In this document: in pieces, positions 18,001 through 24,253 of the stretch
How the letters are laid out: every line of letters starts with the position of its first letter
Numbering within the stretch: the first letter of the stretch is position 1
Source of the DNA: Desulfonatronum sp. SC1
GTDB taxonomy: Bacteria > Desulfobacterota > Desulfovibrionia > Desulfovibrionales > Desulfonatronaceae
Length of the DNA stretch: 64,000 bases
Reading direction: 5' to 3'
Assembly: GCF_003046795.1 (NCBI RefSeq)
Contig: NZ_PZKN01000002.1
Location: 62,001 to 126,000, forward strand
Translations under genes and position numbers: made by a program
Notes under the pieces: generated by a model
Told to the model about the DNA's origin: nothing
The model's input: the letters and a program-made list of their open reading frames with translations, nothing else
The model's database searches: none

Positions 18001-19911
18001 GTTCAGGTCACGGACAAGGATGGCCAGACCGCTGGAGCCGAGGTGGAGCTGACCGTCACGGCCCCACCGCTGAAGGTCACGCTGGCCGTGGACCAAAAGG
18101 ATGTCCGCGTGGGCGAGTCGGTCCAGTTCACGGCCACGGTCACGGGCGGAGAGCCGGACTTCGGCTTTGCCTGGGGCGGAGGGCCGCAAGGGCAGGGGAG
18201 TGCCGCCTCCTGGGCTCCGGAAGAGCCAGGGGATCATGACGTGACCGTGGAGGTCAGGGACAAGGGCGGACAGACGGCATCCGCTGCCGCGAGCATCACG
18301 GTCAAGCCGCCCAAGCTGGAAGTGATTCTGACCGCTGACAAAGAGGAGATTGCCAAGGGCGATTGGATCACCCTGACCGCGGAGGTGACCGGGGGGCAAC
18401 CGGAATACACGGCCACCTGGGGCAAGGATATCTCCGGGAATGGCCTGGAAGGGACGTGGTACGCCCACTCCGCCGGGAAACAGACCCTGAGCGTGACCGT
18501 GCGGGACAAGAGCAGGCAGACGGAAAAGGCCAGTATCACGTTCAAGGTAAAGGATGCGGATCCGGTGATCGTGGATGATCCCGGCCCCTTGAGCGTGGAA
18601 CTGACCGCTGATCAGAACCGGATCGGGGTCGGTCAGACCGCGACCCTGCGGGCCGCGACCAGCGGCGGGACGGGGCCGTACACCTATTCCTGGAGTCAGG
18701 CGGTTCGGGACAACGGTGATACCGGCCTGTTTACACCTACGGAAACCGGTTACTACCAACTATTCGTGGAAGTGCGCGACGCCGGGCAGGCCAGGCAGAC
18801 CGCCAGGATCGACATCCACGTGGAGCAGGGCGCGGCTGACGCCCCGGACCCTGCAGCCCCCGTTGTCGGCGGTCCGCTGTCGGTGCGGCTTGTCCCGGAG
18901 AGAACCACCATGGCCCAGGCCGAGTCCATGACCATCCAGGCCCAAGCCAGCGGCGGACGCGCGCCCTACGCTTATTCCTGGAGTCGGACGGTGCATGGGG
19001 CCGGGGAGACGGTTGTTTTCACACCAACTAACACGGGCTTCTATCAGATATTCGTGGAAGTGCGCGATGCCGACCATCAAAAAGTAACGGCCCAGGTGGA
19101 TGTTCAGGTGCAACAGTCCCAGCAGGGTCAGGCCCAGAGTCTGGCCCAGTCGCCCCCCCAAACACATGTGGCCACGGCCCCAAGCAGTACGACTCCTCCC
19201 GCGGCCGAACAGTCAGGCAATCAGCCTGCCCAACCAGCACAATCGCCCCCGACCACCGGAATGCCGTATTCCATTGCCGGGGACACACGGGTGCGCACGA
19301 CACCGAACAATATCGACTACGAGGACGTCGGGAAGATGATTTCCGGCTTGAATCAAGGTCTGGGTACCAGGTCCCAGGAAATCGAGGCCGCGACTTCCAC
19401 AAACTCCACGGCTGCCGCCATCCCGGAATCCTACGGCAAGGTCGGTTTTGGCGCGAAACCCAAGGACAAGGATGATAAAAAAAAGGATAAGAAACACGGA
19501 AAACCGGATCATGGATCACACCAGCAAGGCGGTCCTCATGGGACCAGTCCTGGAACAAGTACTGGAGCAAGTCCGGGAGGGCTCCAGGACGTGGTGGTCA
19601 ACTCCCGCACGATCACTTTGAGTATCTGGGACCACGGCAAGGAGGACAACGACATCGTGACCATCAAGGTCAACGGAACTCCCATTCCCGGGGGCTCCAA
19701 CGTGGTTCTGACCAAGCAGCCCAAGACGTTTCAACTGCAACTGAATACCGGTAGGAACGAGATTTCCATCTACGCGGTAAATGAGGGAACGCAGCCGCCG
19801 AACACGGCGTCGTTTCGACTATCCAACGTGACCCAGGGCGAGCAGGAACAAAAGTACCGGATCAATCAGAATGAAAGCGCCGCGTTCGGGGCGACGGTCG
19901 TGATTCAGTAA
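12040..19911 (+). CDS. Giant secreted protein with Ig/PKD-like repeats
   Basis: Exported protein of 2623 residues with signal peptide residues 1-34 (cleavage near CYA-QQ). About 35-890 is a helical region with no recognised domain. About 900-1088 holds two divergent Ig-like modules. About 1089-1217 is a Pro/Gly/Asp-rich linker. About 1218-1259 is a thrombospondin-1-like module (WGPC with C1218, C1228, C1247, C1259). About 1268-1335 is a Cys/Gly/His-rich patch. About 1361-2354 contains eleven Ig/PKD-like repeats of about 80 residues, the last seven regular (VGExxxxxAxVxGGxPxYxYxW). A Pro/Gln-rich stretch, a Lys-rich linker (about 2474-2514) and a C-terminal beta domain (about 2516-2623) follow. 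The first 500 bases are much richer in A+T than the rest. Likely an extracellular or periplasmic adhesin or scaffold; no enzyme motif was seen. Confidence 0.8.
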   Translation: MKTKNHMYVLQFLLCMQLFISIWTLLFSLPCYAQQFDLDAALIDAANKSMTPQSTPYHEMLILDNIKRLGELRNNNKITHESYSKARFVYEDHNYTAAKRVAARFGLDVTYQRLRDESAAGWEAKSDIDLQVSRKPGSPPITDQQMQIIEAQYRQELRNISDKKARESGVKREYIPEKTGITDIMIDPDATTDAEWNKFVQRQQRDGALIYSRRTAARVEHQLRGNRPVDPQDGWQYIQEMLEMRDNVRLGTEKAKYTQRINDVLNRMQQDHGLDVKGMTPGPDPKVAARDAYLRTLADIVTKNPAMKQRMGHLIALQLYDLPEGQRNAALKKLNLGEISKDVEKTINDFNLLSRGVDKSQINRLRSFLQQTSTGQYLLAQWDSDLNALDGYDRRLMEFFQKGGVFDSVPDVTYKSLQTMAMLVDMLNKLQRAQSDADMAIEVGKTVAQYTTAGMIVGYAQLGLQGDLESIAWALALYICPKLAIPSLVKSIGVSVGDMAASTVFEAQFQHLYEHAKFNEQGRLIQVLDYGGANPACAFVNDIREPGAFRLLTDKLTFAGANALLSAIEGTIYGGTPLVMTDNASLQGACAEVKRINALIEDVHKVESATPQITRDAGPGEDVSYLSRGGQQAVKELLRLRSDAQKRILSILCESIKADLESRHAAEQALGAGGQEEIDELYAKIQELFRQLDMYDEGIGQLRKDAGMDAKVVDWLRSTSRKERNIKIMQTLQRYHDAYSQVLRLRTAAETLLGQYAGDAPPSLRILTGFIPLTADPDYDPSLAAKILQELTEALQHDLDTLLSIKKEALCDGSILLDSDFDRSTSRKVYLESLGLLQTRQIQDSAIHVTQRESWYWSPLYKAGLEKQKFHAYGAADARREARKAALEEFTAHYAAKGPSMDIVPPAEVAAGRGEANRPYLFTLALEHVPDHAEFTWFEDAKPLGSGPVLEHAFGTEGTRVMRARASWKKRPGNWCDGDLTSEFGVDIPSSPGASSELNIILPAPLGSGPGRAGEPYTFGVATVNIPQDAEYVWRVDMEQAGEGQSLRKQFDRPGRYMLAVHAQWRVKGTAGVMDQASGRAMFSIEEAGEPDTPDGPPSQADPDAPDEHDPTGDPGQQPAAPAQPDDYRRPWGDQDDPGRDQPRTPGGPPADPGTTAPGEVPGPVSPQPGTTGPPVDVPTVPDGPGGPGASGFPPGDTPESPPPGQEKDPEPPQPPVCTYEYSVWGPCDRDTKKQTRTVIGTSPTGCVESGQPSLEQGCTPPPTEEEMFGRFMYCLCFHSPHGWAGHIGVGYSPSGYDECHNSGPCIGGLGAWGNCRRHFISTTEEQKKSCYEGAYGKDSWDPEKANALIKAENDKAKLPLELKLSIEECPVTVQLGEIVTFTATPNGGIPPYTYSWSGNGQAEEKKFTFANSREPGTHPVSVTVSDSDGSSATVECPIIVDAVTVTIEKTSPPENELPVGAKASFRATVTSAGKPVGGELLYRWEPHPEVRFGDEANPQHETTSPTTTATYLRPGNVGMWVNVLQKEGETYRTIGESDQLPMSIIGPTLTLAADKSQPKVGETVVVTVKEEPAMTDDAIGFVWEVRGDVLSAGAAPNVPNHRAHSFVFKDAQPVTVTVRARTKFHGDDLGEASIELSAQGYEVTISGPEYRGPKPRIWKCDGQLGTAKDCRIVEVDQELAVFRDLGLAAKVTPEPEKGPVKYRWSIDPSGICGIPGSGRELTINCSQTGTYLVRLEARDSQDVILGQAEKSVAITISQEDLDNAERLKVSLEAGDPVRVGESVTIQAEVAGGKAPLTFTWSGGVDGSDTLVTFTPTEPGVQTITVQAADADGKRGEAEIKLDAQPAALAVELACDPSTLKVGEMATLTATVSGGMPEYNYAWIGASGSGESFKWTPEEPGEQEVSVQVTDKKGETISASLKVEVLPLPLQAELSVDKAEVKLGDAVSVQAKVSGGKPEYSYAWTGVTGQGAAATWNAGASGRHMVSVQVTDKDGQTAGAEVELTVTAPPLKVTLAVDQKDVRVGESVQFTATVTGGEPDFGFAWGGGPQGQGSAASWAPEEPGDHDVTVEVRDKGGQTASAAASITVKPPKLEVILTADKEEIAKGDWITLTAEVTGGQPEYTATWGKDISGNGLEGTWYAHSAGKQTLSVTVRDKSRQTEKASITFKVKDADPVIVDDPGPLSVELTADQNRIGVGQTATLRAATSGGTGPYTYSWSQAVRDNGDTGLFTPTETGYYQLFVEVRDAGQARQTARIDIHVEQGAADAPDPAAPVVGGPLSVRLVPERTTMAQAESMTIQAQASGGRAPYAYSWSRTVHGAGETVVFTPTNTGFYQIFVEVRDADHQKVTAQVDVQVQQSQQGQAQSLAQSPPQTHVATAPSSTTPPAAEQSGNQPAQPAQSPPTTGMPYSIAGDTRVRTTPNNIDYEDVGKMISGLNQGLGTRSQEIEAATSTNSTAAAIPESYGKVGFGAKPKDKDDKKKDKKHGKPDHGSHQQGGPHGTSPGTSTGASPGGLQDVVVNSRTITLSIWDHGKEDNDIVTIKVNGTPIPGGSNVVLTKQPKTFQLQLNTGRNEISIYAVNEGTQPPNTASFRLSNVTQGEQEQKYRINQNESAAFGATVVIQ

Positions 19912-19933
19912 CAAAAAAAACGGTGAGGAAAAC

Positions 19934-21610
19934 ATGATTAGAACCATTTTCCACCTTGGCCTGCTGGCCTGTCTGTTCGCCGGTTTTTTTCTGGGCACAC
20001 CAACCCCGGCTCAGGCCCGCAAGGGCGACGTCCATTTCGTGGAGACGGACGTGGATTTGAACGCCGATGGGTCGGCGGTGGTGGCGTATATCGTGCAGTG
20101 GCGGGTGGTGGGGGATCGGTTGCGGGGGTTTGTGTTTTCCGGGAATGACCGGTTGGCGGTGGGGCGGTTCAGCGACCGGTCCCATGCGGTGGACGACGCC
20201 GGGAACCGGTATGGGTTGGAGATCAACCGCTTGCAGCGCGATGCGTACGAAATCCTTCTGGAGCGCGGGCAGGGGGTGCGTTCCGGACATGTGACCTATC
20301 GATTCTGGTTTCCTACCAATTTCGCCCAGGCCGGGTACGTGGAACCGACCACGGCGGCGGATGGGCGGGAGCTGGTGGTCTTTAATTGGTCTCCGGTGCA
20401 GTGGGACGAGGCGGAGCGTCAGCGTCATTATACCTTGCGGGTGCATACGCCCCACGAGCTCGCGGCGCACGTCCTGGATGTCAGGGCGTATGTCCTGGAA
20501 AACGACCTTGTGCTGACCGAGCCCTGGGTCAATGACCTCTACCGGATCGACTACCAGCGCGGCGAGCACGGGAGGCTGGTGCTGCTTTTTCACCGGGATT
20601 CCCCGGGCAATCGCTACCATATGCGGGTCCAGGTTTATCTTCCGGCGGCGTGGTTCGACCTGGGCGCCCTGGGCGTCGCGCCCTCGGGGATGGTCGGGCA
20701 GGCGGTGGATTCCCTTCGCGACCTTACCGGTCTGGGACGACCAGAGCGGGGGACCGACTCGTTGTTTTCCGGCGCCAATGCGCTTTTTATTCCCGGCGCG
20801 GCGGTTCTTCTAGCCCTGTTCTACCTGTTGATGGTCGGCAAGCAGCGGTCCATGGTCAAGGCCCATCGCGGGCTGGACTCCATTCGCTGGGACGCCCTGG
20901 ACTGGACCCCGCCCAAGCTGGTGCTGTCCAATTTTCGGGTCAAGGGCAAGGTCTGCAAAGACTTGAGTTCCTTGGAGGCGGCTTTCTACCTGGAGATTCC
21001 CTTTCGCCAGATTCTCAGCGCCATGTTTAATTCCCTGGTCCGGGAAGGATATCTGGAGGTGCTGGAGGAGCAACCAACGCTCCGGGCCAGGGTTTTGCGT
21101 CCTCCGGAAGCGCAACTGGACGTCTACGAACGGATGTTCATCCATGCCTTTGCCAATGACGGCCAGCTTTCCCAGAAGGAACTGGAGGATATCATGAACA
21201 TGGCCGTGCGGGCCGTGCAGCAGAAGGCCTGGGACTGCGACGTGGAAGCCACCCAGGCTTTTTGGCGGGAGCGCATCGCCGGGTACGAACCGGAAGAGCG
21301 CGACGCGGCCGGCCGGCGCAATCGTTGGCGGAATACGGAGTACAATCGCTGGTACTACTGGTATCACAACGAGCATCCATTGTTCCGAAGCCGCTACGCC
21401 TGTGAGGACAATCCCTGGCGGCACGAGGGGGCCATTCCCGTGGACAGCGATCATCTTCAACGCAGCTTCATCAACACGTCCGCGGCCTTTGACATGAACG
21501 TCTGTCACGACGCTTGCCACTCGGCGTGTCATTCGGCCTGTCATTCCGCTTGCCATTCAGCGTGTCATTCGGCGTGTCACTCGGCCTGCGTCAGCGGCGG
21601 TTCCCGATGA
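19934..21610 (+). CDS. Membrane protein with C-terminal Cys-His-Ser-Ala repeat tail
   Basis: Protein of 558 residues. A signal peptide (1-29, ending PAQA-RK) is followed by an extracytoplasmic beta-rich domain (30-280), a transmembrane segment (about 283-302, ALFIPGAAVLLALFYLLMVG) and a cytoplasmic part (303-520) containing winged-helix-like stretches. The layout recalls DUF2207-type membrane proteins, but I am not sure of the family. The last 35 residues are a strict tetrapeptide repeat: cysteines at 524, 528, 532, 536, 540, 544, 548 and 552, each of the first seven followed by His, mostly as CHSA, ending VSGGSR. If the single membrane segment is right, the tail is cytoplasmic and accessible to the radical SAM enzyme whose start codon overlaps this stop (ATGA). 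I infer that the tail is a modification substrate or a metal-binding tail. Confidence 0.75.
   Translation: MIRTIFHLGLLACLFAGFFLGTPTPAQARKGDVHFVETDVDLNADGSAVVAYIVQWRVVGDRLRGFVFSGNDRLAVGRFSDRSHAVDDAGNRYGLEINRLQRDAYEILLERGQGVRSGHVTYRFWFPTNFAQAGYVEPTTAADGRELVVFNWSPVQWDEAERQRHYTLRVHTPHELAAHVLDVRAYVLENDLVLTEPWVNDLYRIDYQRGEHGRLVLLFHRDSPGNRYHMRVQVYLPAAWFDLGALGVAPSGMVGQAVDSLRDLTGLGRPERGTDSLFSGANALFIPGAAVLLALFYLLMVGKQRSMVKAHRGLDSIRWDALDWTPPKLVLSNFRVKGKVCKDLSSLEAAFYLEIPFRQILSAMFNSLVREGYLEVLEEQPTLRARVLRPPEAQLDVYERMFIHAFANDGQLSQKELEDIMNMAVRAVQQKAWDCDVEATQAFWRERIAGYEPEERDAAGRRNRWRNTEYNRWYYWYHNEHPLFRSRYACEDNPWRHEGAIPVDSDHLQRSFINTSAAFDMNVCHDACHSACHSACHSACHSACHSACHSACVSGGSR
21503..21589 (+). repeat. Coding tetrapeptide repeat (CHSA)n
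   Basis: Seven 12-bp units plus a terminal Cys codon encode Cys-His-(Asp or Ser)-Ala. Cys codons alternate TGT/TGC, His CAC/CAT, Ser TCG/TCC/TCA and Ala GCT/GCG/GCC. This synonymous variation shows that the amino-acid pattern is kept by selection and is not fresh replication slippage. Confidence 0.9.
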
Positions 21611-23148
21611 ATCGGTTTTCCCGGCTGTCCACATGGCTTGTAGGCTGGGGGGGCAGGTCCGCCTGCCCGACGACATCGGTCGCCGTGCCTCCGGGTCTGG
21701 CCTGGGTGGACGAGTTCATCGCTAATGTCCGGCCGTATGTCGTAGTCCGGCTGGAGGACAATCTGCTGATCCGGATGCCCAACCAAGCCCACAAGCTGAA
21801 CCCTGAAGGGGCCAGGATTCTGGATTACCTGCTCGGCGGCGGCCAAGTGGCGGAGATCGTCGCCCGGATCAGCGCGGGAAACGGGAACAACGGCGCGGAT
21901 TCAGGCCAGGGCCTCTCCCGGCCTCTGAGCGACGTGGCCCTGTTTCTGGACGCGGTCCGGCGCTGCCTTTCCGGGGATCTGCGGGAGGACACCGTGACCT
22001 GCGCCGTGGAGGTCCGGCCCCTGGAGGTCCGGTTCAGCGACTTGCCGGTCCTGTCCGAAGTGGCGGTGACCGGCCGGTGCAATCTGCGTTGCGTATTCTG
22101 CTACGCGGGATGCGCCGGAACGTGCTCCCGGTCGCCCGATAGCGCCGGTGATGCAGATGATGCCGATAGCCCGGTCATGAGCACCGCCCAGGTGAAGACG
22201 GTTCTGGAACGGATTCGAAACCAGGCCCGGGTTCCGTCGGTCAGCTTTACCGGCGGGGAGCCCACGCTGCGGGCGGACTTGCCGGAACTGGTGGCTTTCG
22301 CCTCCCAGGATCTGGGCATGCGGGTCAATCTGATCACCAACGGCACCCTGGTGTCCGAGCAATCGGCAAGAAGTTTGGCCGACGCCGGGTTGGCCTCGGC
22401 CCAGGTCAGCATCGAAGGCCCGGATGCGGCTGTCCACGACCGCGTGACCCAGGTTGAGGGATCGTTTGAGAAATCCTGCCGGGCCGTGGCCCATTTTCAG
22501 GATGTCGGCGTCACCGTGCACTGCAACACCACCATCAATCGCCGCAACCTGGACGTAGTGGCCGAAATGCCCAGCTTTGCCCGCATGAAGCTGGGCCTTG
22601 CGCGGTTGAGCATGAACATGGTCATTCCGGCGGGGAGCGCGAGCCAGGAGGGGGACGAACCGGATTCGCCCCTGATCCGGTACACGGACATGGCCCCGGT
22701 GATTCTGGCCGTGCAACGGGCCGCGGCCCAGGCGGACGTGGAATTCATGTGGTACTCGCCCACGCCCTTGTGTCTGTTCAATCCCATCACCGCGGACCTG
22801 GGCAATAAAGGGTGCAGCGCCTGCGACGGTCTGCTTTCCGTGGATTTTCGAGGTCGCATCCTGCCCTGTTCCTCCTGCGACGACCCCATGGGCGACCTGC
22901 TCCGGGAGGACTTCCGGACCATCTGGAACCGTCCGGCGTCAACGGTCTACCGTGACAAGGACCTTGCCCACGCTTCATGCCGGGAATGCGACCATTTCGC
23001 TTTTTGTCATGGCGGCTGTCCGCTGTACTGGCGGCACTTCGGCTTCGGAGAACTGGAAGCGGTCAAGGGGTTCCCGGCCCATCCGGCTCCAGACATCCCG
23101 ATTTCGCCGTCTTCGCCATTGTTGTCATCCAGGAAGGGAGAGCTATGA
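21607..23148 (+). CDS. Radical SAM/SPASM enzyme with N-terminal PqqD-like domain
   Basis: Protein of 513 residues. Residues about 38-95 resemble a PqqD/RiPP recognition element (RPYVVVRLEDNLLIRMPNQA, then LNPEGARILDYL). The radical SAM core begins with C158-NLR-C162-VF-C165, followed by FTGGEPTLRADL and LITNGTL. The C-terminal SPASM-type cysteines include C403, C406, C421, C424, C458, C461, C467 and C471 and should bind auxiliary 4Fe-4S clusters. SPASM enzymes of this layout modify ribosomal peptides, for example by Cys-to-alpha-carbon thioether bonds. The true start is ATG 21607, overlapping the stop of the CHSA-tail protein; the frame is open upstream but would run antisense-like through the repeat. 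The gene also overlaps the next membrane-protein gene by 4 bp. The likely substrate is the CHSA tail (inference). Confidence 0.88.
   Translation: MNRFSRLSTWLVGWGGRSACPTTSVAVPPGLAWVDEFIANVRPYVVVRLEDNLLIRMPNQAHKLNPEGARILDYLLGGGQVAEIVARISAGNGNNGADSGQGLSRPLSDVALFLDAVRRCLSGDLREDTVTCAVEVRPLEVRFSDLPVLSEVAVTGRCNLRCVFCYAGCAGTCSRSPDSAGDADDADSPVMSTAQVKTVLERIRNQARVPSVSFTGGEPTLRADLPELVAFASQDLGMRVNLITNGTLVSEQSARSLADAGLASAQVSIEGPDAAVHDRVTQVEGSFEKSCRAVAHFQDVGVTVHCNTTINRRNLDVVAEMPSFARMKLGLARLSMNMVIPAGSASQEGDEPDSPLIRYTDMAPVILAVQRAAAQADVEFMWYSPTPLCLFNPITADLGNKGCSACDGLLSVDFRGRILPCSSCDDPMGDLLREDFRTIWNRPASTVYRDKDLAHASCRECDHFAFCHGGCPLYWRHFGFGELEAVKGFPAHPAPDIPISPSSPLLSSRKGEL
21651..21668. repeat. Palindrome inside the radical SAM gene
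   Basis: GGGCAGG-TCCG-CCTGCCC is a perfect 7-bp stem with a 4-base loop. It is preceded by GTAGGCTGGGG and lies in codons for residues about 15-21, before the PqqD-like domain. It resembles the intergenic palindrome family of this genome and may be an in-frame insertion in a poorly conserved N-terminal tail. Confidence 0.45.
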
Positions 23149-24164
23149 ACACCACCACTACCACTCCAGGCCCGGTGGCCGATCATCCCGGCTCGGGCTC
23201 GCCGCTTTCGTTGTCCCTGGAGGAGCGCGGCATCGTCGTGTTCCATTTCTGGCCGTTCATGGCCTACGGCAAACGGCTGGCTATATCCCTGGCCCTGGTT
23301 GCCGCGGGTTTACTCCTTCAGTTCCTGACCGGCTCCTTCGTGGCCGGGGCCTTGCTCCTGTTGGTGGGCTCCGTGCTGCTCTGCGTCCAGGGATACCACA
23401 ACCGGGTGGAAAGCGGCCGGTTCACCCCTGGAGCGGACTGGGAGAACGTGGATATCCAGCGCCTGCATGATCTTCAGGAGCTGGACCGGAAAATGCTGCG
23501 CTGGAACCGTTCGGCCATGGATGTGACCAATACCCTGGGGCTGGTCACCCTGGTCGTCCTCGCGGCCCCGACCGTCTACGCGGTTATTCATTATCTGGAA
23601 TACGGGTTCGCCCCGTATCCTCCGGAAGTCCGTATCCTGCTGTTCAATGCCCTGATCCTGTTGGGGCCGCATTGGATCACCGGTACTCGCCGCATCCTGC
23701 GGCTGCCCAAGATGATGGTCAAGGTCGAGGCCCTGGAAGCCATTCTGGCAAGTGCCAGAATGGAAATCGACGAGGACCAGGTTACGGTGATGATGCTGTT
23801 GCGGGGCGAGGCGAAGATTCCGGAGGACGTCAAGCTGCGAGTCCGCATCCCGGATGCCCCCGAACAATTTCTGGGCATGTACGTCCAGGTGGTGACCAAC
23901 GACGTCAAGGGGACGAGCTATCCCTACGCCTACGTGGTTCTGGTGGCCAAAGAGGGCTACGGGCTGGAAGCGGCCACCCGGGACCTCGCTCCCCCCAATG
24001 GCGTGATCAAGGAATACAAAGTGGAAAACGACGTGGAAGTCCTCGTGATCCGGCAGCACACCACCAAAACCAGCGGGTATCACACCAAGCCCGCCGTCGC
24101 GGCGACGATTTTCAGCGCCGGAATGGCCATGGCCAGGGCGGCGGTGCGTTTGGGGCGCGCTTGA
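23145..24164 (+). CDS. Membrane protein of unknown function, coupled to the radical SAM gene
   Basis: Protein of 339 residues. ATG 23145 overlaps the radical SAM stop (ATGA) and has AGGAAGGGAG upstream; the longer upstream frame is rejected. Hydrophobic segments lie at about 46-62 and 64-82 (a pair), about 130-150, and about 163-180. Residues about 190-320 form a soluble domain (MMVKVEALEAILASARMEID, then VQVVTNDVKGTSYPYAYVVL). The N-terminus is Thr/Pro/Ser-rich. No known family was recognised. Its tight coupling suggests it acts with the CHSA-tail protein and the radical SAM enzyme, perhaps as a transporter-like or anchoring component (inference). Confidence 0.75.
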   Translation: MNTTTTTPGPVADHPGSGSPLSLSLEERGIVVFHFWPFMAYGKRLAISLALVAAGLLLQFLTGSFVAGALLLLVGSVLLCVQGYHNRVESGRFTPGADWENVDIQRLHDLQELDRKMLRWNRSAMDVTNTLGLVTLVVLAAPTVYAVIHYLEYGFAPYPPEVRILLFNALILLGPHWITGTRRILRLPKMMVKVEALEAILASARMEIDEDQVTVMMLLRGEAKIPEDVKLRVRIPDAPEQFLGMYVQVVTNDVKGTSYPYAYVVLVAKEGYGLEAATRDLAPPNGVIKEYKVENDVEVLVIRQHTTKTSGYHTKPAVAATIFSAGMAMARAAVRLGRA

Positions 24165-24253
24165 CGTTTCCAAGCGGTGAGTTATTTAAAGCAGGCAATT
24201 GAGGTCCGTGGCAATGGCCATGCACTGACGGGCACGAAACAGAGAGGATGAGG

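Noticed and set aside
16552-18759. 735-codon open frame on the minus strand opposite the Ig repeats
   Set aside because: It mirrors the GC-rich repeat coding of the giant gene, has no ribosome binding site, and its product is biased to Arg, Gly, Pro and His.
21503-21589. Possible CRISPR-like or tandem DNA repeat
   Set aside because: The 12-bp units have no spacers and vary synonymously; this is a protein repeat.
21514-21606. Longer start for the radical SAM gene through the CHSA repeat region
   Set aside because: The extension would be read in another frame of the repeat and give a Phe/Gly/Ser-rich artefact; ATG 21607 with its ATGA overlap is the natural start.
19934-21610. Multihaem cytochrome because of repeated CH motifs
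   Set aside because: Haem-binding needs CxxCH. Here the unit is CHxAC, so no CxxCH motif occurs; the spacing is Cys-x3-Cys.
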